This document shows, piece by piece, positions 14,301 through 19,121 of a stretch of DNA of 19,121 nucleotides. Numbering within the stretch: position 1 is the first letter of the stretch; the number at the start of each line of letters is the position of its first letter. The translations under genes were made by a program, and so were the position numbers. A model generated the notes under the pieces. That model did not search any database. It worked only from the letters and a program-made list of their open reading frames with translations, and was not told the DNA's origin. The stretch spans positions 62,006 to 81,126 of the forward strand of contig CAJTQG010000011.1 of NCBI GenBank assembly GCA_910578605.1. The letters run 5' to 3'. This stretch comes from an uncultured Lachnospiraceae bacterium. GTDB taxonomy: Bacteria > Bacillota > Clostridia > Lachnospirales > Lachnospiraceae.

Positions 14301-15998
14301 TTACACAAGCAGCTTTTTTAGATTCTGCAGACAAATCTTTGCACCCTTATATCTAAATCCTGAACTTGCCAAGATGTGTTTTTCGTCCAATACTGTATTG
14401 GCAAAAAGCTCGTCCATTGTACAATAATCCTGCCACACCTCTTCTAATTGAAAATGTGCAGACAACTCTTTTATATTTAATATATTGTTTAACTCTGGAA
14501 AAGAATTATATAAATATTTTATTGCCCGAAACAGCACAAATCCTGCCGGAATATTTTCTAATATCCACTCCTGATCAAACCAATAAACAGCTTCCCCGTC
14601 CAAAAATGCATTGCGCAAAATCATATCCAAAAATCCGACCTTTAAAATAGGACCATATTTTAAAGGATTATCACTAGAGCAAACCTCCAAATCAAACAAA
14701 ATATTATCCTTTGGCTCCGCTTGGTCAGAGGACTTTAATATCTCTGCATAAAGCTTATCAAACAAGGAATATATTTTTTCATAATTTCTTTTCTTATAAA
14801 ATTCAATACATTGCTGTTCCCATGTAGACATATTGCAAAATTCTGAAACAAGCTTTCCATCCTCCAAAGAGTCAACCCACACATTAATTTTTCTGGCCTT
14901 TAATGCTTCACCATTTTTCTTAATCTGCATAATATGCTGCTCCCCTTTTTCTTTTATTAGGGGGAACTTAATAACCTTGCCATCTCTTGTAAACTTCGTA
15001 CCAATTCTATATTTTTGTTGTCTCTCGCTGCTCATCACAGCAAATGTCACTTCTCCCACATCCGAGGTGTCCGCACACTCCACCAAAAAGGAATTGGCAA
15101 AAAATTCAAACACATGATTTTCAATAATATCCTTGTAAACCTTTTCCTCCTGTATCATAACAGTGGAATCATCCGGCGCATAATAAAACCGTACATCGTG
15201 CATATTCTCATTGCTTGGCAGATACTCCTGGGAATATACTACTGTTGGTAATTTATAATCAGGCATAGGATAATAGAAAAAACATTTTTCAAAGCCACTC
15301 TCCTTTACCAATCCCTCCAGAGCCGATTTGGAAAAGGTTCTTGCATCCCCGCCTGTCATATAATATTGATTGATGCCTTCAAAGGGAAGGCCTACATGGT
15401 CCTCCTTTGCGCCGCACCAATATTTTAATCCATATTGATTCTCAATGGCAATCAGCAGTTTCCCCCCTGGCTTTAACAATCCTTTTATTTTTACTAAAAA
15501 ATCTCTAAATGGGTTATCCGAGTTTGTGTATTTCCCTTGATACTCCAGCACTCCTATCAATGTGATATAATCAAACTTTTCTTCAAACTCTAAATCATTC
15601 AAATTACCCACAATAATTTTTAAATTTTCCCTCTCTCTGCATCTAAACAGAGCTGCTGTAGCTCTTTTTTTTGAGAGCTCTACCGCTGTGACACTTTTAC
15701 ATTTATCACACAGTAAATTAGTAATCGCTCCCATACCACAGCCTATCTCTAACACATTGGCATCCTGCTTAAAGGGATACCAATTTAATATATTTTTTCT
15801 AAGTAGATTCAAATGATAGTAAGTAGACCATGAATAATGATTAATAACAGCATCCTCATACTCCTCCGGGTTGTTCTTGGCAATCAATGAAATGATCTGA
15901 TCCTCCACATCTCCCTCTGAATATAAATCCTCATTGTGATACCACTGTAAATCAAACTCTGGCTTTGGCTTCAGCTTTTCCATCCACTCTTGATACAT
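14301..15998 (-). CDS. SAM methyltransferase with C-terminal kinase-like domain
   Basis: The 565-residue protein starts with a class I SAM methyltransferase (~78-260): VLEIGCGMG at 82-90, the acidic residue E107, LIGVLEY at 147-153 and LKPGGKLLIAIEN at 175-187. The second half (~315-540) is not typical of methyltransferases. It has a strand-rich stretch with VIKFP (K344), a DxxxxN pattern at D458-N463 and FDQEW at 474-478. This order matches the N-lobe lysine, catalytic loop and metal aspartate of small-molecule (APH/choline-kinase-like) kinases. A methyltransferase joined to a kinase recalls WbdD, which caps O-antigen chains with methyl phosphate and so sets chain length. That comparison is my inference from architecture, not close sequence identity. 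The start is ATG behind AAAAGGAG, 13 bases after the glycosyltransferase gene, indicating one operon. Confidence 0.8.
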   Translation of the reverse strand: MYQEWMEKLKPKPEFDLQWYHNEDLYSEGDVEDQIISLIAKNNPEEYEDAVINHYSWSTYYHLNLLRKNILNWYPFKQDANVLEIGCGMGAITNLLCDKCKSVTAVELSKKRATAALFRCRERENLKIIVGNLNDLEFEEKFDYITLIGVLEYQGKYTNSDNPFRDFLVKIKGLLKPGGKLLIAIENQYGLKYWCGAKEDHVGLPFEGINQYYMTGGDARTFSKSALEGLVKESGFEKCFFYYPMPDYKLPTVVYSQEYLPSNENMHDVRFYYAPDDSTVMIQEEKVYKDIIENHVFEFFANSFLVECADTSDVGEVTFAVMSSERQQKYRIGTKFTRDGKVIKFPLIKEKGEQHIMQIKKNGEALKARKINVWVDSLEDGKLVSEFCNMSTWEQQCIEFYKKRNYEKIYSLFDKLYAEILKSSDQAEPKDNILFDLEVCSSDNPLKYGPILKVGFLDMILRNAFLDGEAVYWFDQEWILENIPAGFVLFRAIKYLYNSFPELNNILNIKELSAHFQLEEVWQDYCTMDELFANTVLDEKHILASSGFRYKGAKICLQNLKKLLV

Positions 15999-16011
15999 AT
16001 ATTTTCTCCTT

Positions 16012-17037
16012 TTAATTTTTTATTTGTCCACCGGATAATATATAATCCCAAAAAAGATATTCTTTTGTATCCGGTCTTTGAAACTTATAAGTTAATTTAT
16101 GAATATTCGTCATCCTGCAAATCTGGTTCCACCTAGAAATTGTGTACACATTATTAAGCTCCATCTGCAAAACATGGGGAACTGTACGACTGTAGGCAGG
16201 AACTAGAAGCCACTCCTCCTTATTATTTAGGCATCCAATAGTAAACAAACTATGGAATAAAAAATAATGGAGAGTTTCGTCATACTGTTCCCAGTAACTA
16301 TACAGCATTGCTTTTGTGTCACATAAAATATGGCTTGGTTTATTGACACTTAAAAGCCAATTTGAAGCAGATAAACAACTATCTGTCGTTCCAAGGGAGG
16401 ATAAATTTTTAAAAACAAATAAATCGCTGTCTAAGTAATCTAGATTATCTGTTCCCGTAAAAAGAACAGTTGCATCAACCCACATCCCGCCGTAGGTTGT
16501 AAGCAACTCCAATCGAATAATATCACTAATATGTGTGTTGCTGATAATACCAGCCCTCCACTTATTCACAATGTTTTCTGGCAGTTCAATATACTCTCTA
16601 TAATTTTCACTTGTAATCACATTAATTTTTCTTCCAAGCTGTTTTACGGACTCATAACACCGCAATACTATATCTGGCGCATGTTCCAAGCCCTGCAGCC
16701 AACACCACCATATTTCATTATGCCTATTTTCCTTAAACTCCTGCAAACTCCCCTTTACATTTTGAAATTTGTTCATTAGATATAAATGATTTTTTATTAA
16801 AATTTCATCTCGCTGAAATAACAATTTCGCCTGGGAAGTTTGTTGATAATCTACTAGTCTATCTTCTACTATTTTCAAGAGCTCGGAAAATACTGGCGAT
16901 ACCATTTGTTCACAATTATCTGCATATGATTGCAACATTTTTATTGCCTGATCTGTATTTCCCAATTGTATATTATTTAAGGAGTGCATCATTAAATTAA
17001 TTTCCTGGATTATTTTTTCAATTTCTTCAACATTCAA
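16012..17037 (-). CDS. Capsular polysaccharide synthesis glycosyltransferase (Caps_synth-like)
   Basis: The product (~341 residues) has a helical N-terminal region of ~100 residues and then a GT-A-type domain of the Caps_synth / Gly_transf_sug kind: IWWCWLQG at ~109-116, SDIIRLELL at ~171-179 and YGGMWVDATV at ~182-191, where the aspartate (D188) is the sugar-nucleotide/metal site. It probably adds one sugar to the capsule or wall glycan in the cytoplasm; the sugar is unknown. The frame also contains an ATG at 17055, but no ribosome site precedes that ATG. AGAGGAGA lies 7 bases before a TTG at 17037, so I chose TTG. The next gene (methyltransferase-kinase) follows by 13 bases. It is 57 bases or more from the secreted protein upstream. 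Confidence 0.83.
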   Translation of the reverse strand: MNVEEIEKIIQEINLMMHSLNNIQLGNTDQAIKMLQSYADNCEQMVSPVFSELLKIVEDRLVDYQQTSQAKLLFQRDEILIKNHLYLMNKFQNVKGSLQEFKENRHNEIWWCWLQGLEHAPDIVLRCYESVKQLGRKINVITSENYREYIELPENIVNKWRAGIISNTHISDIIRLELLTTYGGMWVDATVLFTGTDNLDYLDSDLFVFKNLSSLGTTDSCLSASNWLLSVNKPSHILCDTKAMLYSYWEQYDETLHYFLFHSLFTIGCLNNKEEWLLVPAYSRTVPHVLQMELNNVYTISRWNQICRMTNIHKLTYKFQRPDTKEYLFWDYILSGGQIKN

Positions 17038-17061
17038 ATCATTTCTCCTCTTCATTTTAGA

Positions 17062-17089
17062 AGTATCTTAAATTTCTAAATTCTCACAA
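17062..17089 (-). promoter_or_regulatory. Possible promoter for the Caps_synth / methyltransferase pair
   Basis: On the minus strand TTGTGA (17089-17084) is separated by 16 bases from GATACT (17067-17062), each matching 4 of 6 consensus positions. Transcription would begin about at the upstream ATG, which agrees with the ribosome site and TTG start at 17037. The match is weak and the region is AT-rich. Confidence 0.25.
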
Positions 17090-17112
17090 TACTATAAATG
17101 ATTACATCCCTT

Positions 17113-18873
17113 TTAACATTTTTTCACTTTACAATATTTCCCATATACTTTACTCTTGCCAACTGTCTTGTATGCTCTAATTTTTACATACCATTTTTTC
17201 TTATTTTTTAATTTCAGTGTTACCTTACATCCCTTCACTCTTTTTGTTTTTGCCTTTTTAAACTTAGAGGAATTGGAATATTTTATCTCATAACCGGATA
17301 CTCCCTTTACCTTGTTCCACTTTAACGAAAGCTTTTTCCCTTTTTTCTGTGCCTTCTTGATTTTTGTTTTTTTAGGAATAATTTTAAAGCTGGCTGTTCT
17401 TTTTCCAGAATATTTTCCTATTCCAGTAATTGTTATTTTTGCTGTTCCAATCTTCACATTATTCCCATAGGACAGGATATAGTCTCTCCCCTTCTTTAAA
17501 GTTATTTTTCCATCCTTCATAACAATCGAAGGCTTTATTTTTTTCCCTGTATACTCCTTTGAACCAACAGCACTTACTTTCAAGGAACTGATTGCTTTTC
17601 TCTTATTTGTACTGCCTGTAGATGGTTTTGACTGTGTTCCTCCATTTGAGTTATTGGGCTTGTTATCCGGCTCATCCTCTATAACCGGCTCCTTTACAAT
17701 CGCCACCTGAAACTGATAGTTCACTGTCATAGTATCCTGGGTGCTCACCTTTAAATAGTAAACCTGACCCTGCTCCAATTTTACCTTTACATCAAAATCA
17801 TCTTTAAGTTCCTCTGTCTTGGCAATTTGCTTCATTTGAGAATTATATATGGTCAAATACAGCCATTTGCCATTCTGGGACTGGAAATGATAAGTATCTG
17901 TTGTTTTCGGCTGGATTTGATAGAATCTATCCTGGGTACAATCCTCCAAATATCCCTCTACTTTTTCCTCTACTTCCACCTTGTCCATAACAATATTATT
18001 TAATCCCTGCCCAATACAAAGAATAAAGTTCCCTCTTGTCACTTCATCAATGGCAGATATTTCAAAATAATAGGTTTGCCCAGCCTGAAAATAGGTATAG
18101 ACTATAAAACCACAGTTTTTGCCCGATTCACTATAACAAAACAGTTTTAATTCCTCATTCTCTCCCTGTATGTAGCCATCTATTCTCAATTCATTCAGGC
18201 ACTTACATTCACCTTGCTCCTGACAAATGCAATCTTTATCACATATACCTAATTCCTGACAGTAATCCTTAGAGTAGATACTGTAATAGCCTGACTTTTC
18301 CGGCTGAAAACGAAATCTAACCCTCCTGTTTGTATCATCAATACTTTCCACTATTCCATTTACATTGCCAGGAAAACTACTGCTCTGAGTAAAATTATCC
18401 ATCTTCAATGTTCTTTTCACACCAAATAAAAACGTACCAGTTTTGCTGGAGGACTCTGCAAATTGTACACCAATGTAGTATGTATTTCCGGCAATCAATT
18501 CCGCCTGCAGGGAAAAATTTCCTACTCTTCCGCTTTGAACTGTGTCACTGTTTATAATAGTATCACTGGAATTATACAAATATGCAGATGTATCCGAATC
18601 AGAAACCGAATAAAATACATAGGTGTCTGTCTCCTGGGGTACAAATCGATACTTTGCATGCCGGCATTCATCCGGATTCAAAGAAACCTCTACCAACTCT
18701 TCCTCCTTAATATCGCTAATATATTCCGGCTCCTGTGCACTCACTTCTAGCACATTGAATAGACTGTCAAAAATAACAGACCTTCCCTGCAGCACACATG
18801 CCATCAAGAGTATACTTATGGCCGCCTTTACCATAATTCTCTTATCTTCCATTTTCTCCATTATTTTTTTCAA
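17113..18873 (-). CDS. Secreted protein with three beta-sandwich repeats and a basic C-terminal tail
   Basis: The 586-residue product has a basic start, a hydrophobic stretch at ~16-28 and a likely cleavage after VSA (44-46), so it should be exported. Three similar units follow (~55-152, ~165-288, ~296-392), each with a Y/F-rich strand and a late signature of AGNTYYIGV, AGQTYYFEI or QGQVYYLKV; these resemble PPC-type pre-peptidase C-terminal sandwiches. The second unit contains a six-cysteine loop at 205-225. A flexible P/N/S/T-rich linker (~396-423) leads to a 'YTGK' beta domain (~428-500) and an Fn3-like domain (~500-586) very rich in lysine. No LPxTG or other anchor is visible; the positive tail could bind anionic wall polymers. 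There is no catalytic motif. The TTG start at 18873 follows GGTGA at good spacing. It is probably first in the minus transcript, 57 bases or more ahead of the glycosyltransferase. Confidence 0.8.
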   Translation of the reverse strand: MKKIMEKMEDKRIMVKAAISILLMACVLQGRSVIFDSLFNVLEVSAQEPEYISDIKEEELVEVSLNPDECRHAKYRFVPQETDTYVFYSVSDSDTSAYLYNSSDTIINSDTVQSGRVGNFSLQAELIAGNTYYIGVQFAESSSKTGTFLFGVKRTLKMDNFTQSSSFPGNVNGIVESIDDTNRRVRFRFQPEKSGYYSIYSKDYCQELGICDKDCICQEQGECKCLNELRIDGYIQGENEELKLFCYSESGKNCGFIVYTYFQAGQTYYFEISAIDEVTRGNFILCIGQGLNNIVMDKVEVEEKVEGYLEDCTQDRFYQIQPKTTDTYHFQSQNGKWLYLTIYNSQMKQIAKTEELKDDFDVKVKLEQGQVYYLKVSTQDTMTVNYQFQVAIVKEPVIEDEPDNKPNNSNGGTQSKPSTGSTNKRKAISSLKVSAVGSKEYTGKKIKPSIVMKDGKITLKKGRDYILSYGNNVKIGTAKITITGIGKYSGKRTASFKIIPKKTKIKKAQKKGKKLSLKWNKVKGVSGYEIKYSNSSKFKKAKTKRVKGCKVTLKLKNKKKWYVKIRAYKTVGKSKVYGKYCKVKKC

Positions 18874-18894
18874 AATATTTCACCCAATCCTTTC

Positions 18895-18921
18895 ATTATA
18901 GTTAATTTTTTAATCTTACAA
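18895..18921 (-). promoter_or_regulatory. Possible promoter of the secreted-protein gene
   Basis: On the minus strand a perfect TATAAT (18900-18895) lies 15 bases after TTGTAA (18921-18916). The spacing is shorter than the ideal 17, and the leader to the TTG start at 18873 would be under 20 bases. It is a plausible but unproven promoter. Confidence 0.3.
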
Positions 18922-18930
18922 GCATGACGA

Positions 18931-19095
18931 CTAGACTATCATGCCCTTCTTAAAAATGAATTTTAAAGGATAAATTACGTGTTTAGTAGATACGATTCCT
19001 ATAACAAAAACAATTATGAAAAAGATAATAAAATCATAAATAATACTTACAGAAAAAATATCGTCATTTTCCCTAAAATACAATACTATATTTTT
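18931..19095 (-). other. Possible remnant or end of a membrane-protein gene
   Basis: A minus-strand frame runs from just after a TGA (19098-19096) to a TAG (18933-18931), about 54 codons. It encodes a hydrophobic span (FIIFFIIVFVIG) followed by a basic end (PLKFIFKKG), which looks like the last transmembrane helix and cytoplasmic tail of a membrane protein. The frame also continues upstream of the TGA to the window edge. It lacks a ribosome site and a good start codon. It may be a decayed gene end, or chance in T-rich DNA. Confidence 0.25.
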
Positions 19096-19121
19096 TCAAA
19101 TATTTTTAATTTCTTCTACAT

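Noticed and set aside
18922..18944. Short inverted repeat GCATGA / TCATGC near the right end as terminator or operator
   Set aside because: It has only six base pairs with an 11-base loop and no T-tract on either strand; too weak to call.

Overview
The window is AT-rich and reads as a low-GC Firmicute, most likely a gut-type Lachnospiraceae. Reasons: strong AGGAGG-type ribosome sites, frequent GTG/TTG starts, and a secreted protein ending in the 'YTGK' plus basic Fn3-like architecture common in that family. This taxonomy is inferred from style, not from a marker gene. The region is a cell-surface polysaccharide / teichoic-acid-like biosynthesis locus. No tRNA, rRNA, insertion sequence or CRISPR array was seen.

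Layout. (1) 1-1451, minus: a family 2 glycosyltransferase running off the left edge, preceded on its strand by a factor-independent terminator (1512-1551) and tandem extended -10 sites. (2) 1587-8961, minus: six genes in tight order from 8961 down. They encode a CDP-glycerol-type phosphotransferase; a soluble alkaline-phosphatase/sulfatase-superfamily enzyme with an N-terminal Rossmann-like domain; a SAM methyltransferase; a LicC-type nucleotidyltransferase fused to a ParB/SerK-like (free-serine-kinase-like) domain; a DUF711 protein; and an Asp/Glu racemase-family protein. Most junctions overlap by 4-8 bases or are separated by less than 20. (3) 9178-14164, plus: a four-gene phosphonate cassette. 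It encodes PEP mutase with an N-terminal TagD-like domain, a second CDP-glycerol-type phosphotransferase with a degenerate GT2 domain, a 2-aminoethylphosphonate transaminase (PhnW family), and a LicC/PntC-type cytidylyltransferase. It ends in a strong bidirectional hairpin terminator (14213-14263). (4) 14301-18873, minus: a secreted beta-sandwich protein with a very basic tail, a Caps_synth-type glycosyltransferase, and a two-domain methyltransferase plus kinase-like protein that recalls WbdD chain terminators.

How the genes may work together (inference). There are two separate sets of 'make a phospho- or phosphono-headgroup, activate it with CTP, transfer it'. One is the phosphonate cassette: PEP to phosphonopyruvate, then to an aminophosphonate, then CMP-aminophosphonate, then transfer to glycan. 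The other is the minus-strand operon: a hydroxy-amino acid such as serine is phosphorylated by the SerK-like domain, cytidylylated by the fused LicC-like domain, and transferred by the 7315-8961 enzyme. Together they would build a glycan carrying zwitterionic aminophosphonate and phospho-amino-acid groups. The cassette has no phosphonopyruvate decarboxylase, although that enzyme normally drives the PEP mutase reaction. Either it lies elsewhere in the genome or the product is not the usual 2-aminoethylphosphonate. This gap and the kinase-cytidylyltransferase / DUF711 / racemase trio are the points most worth following up.
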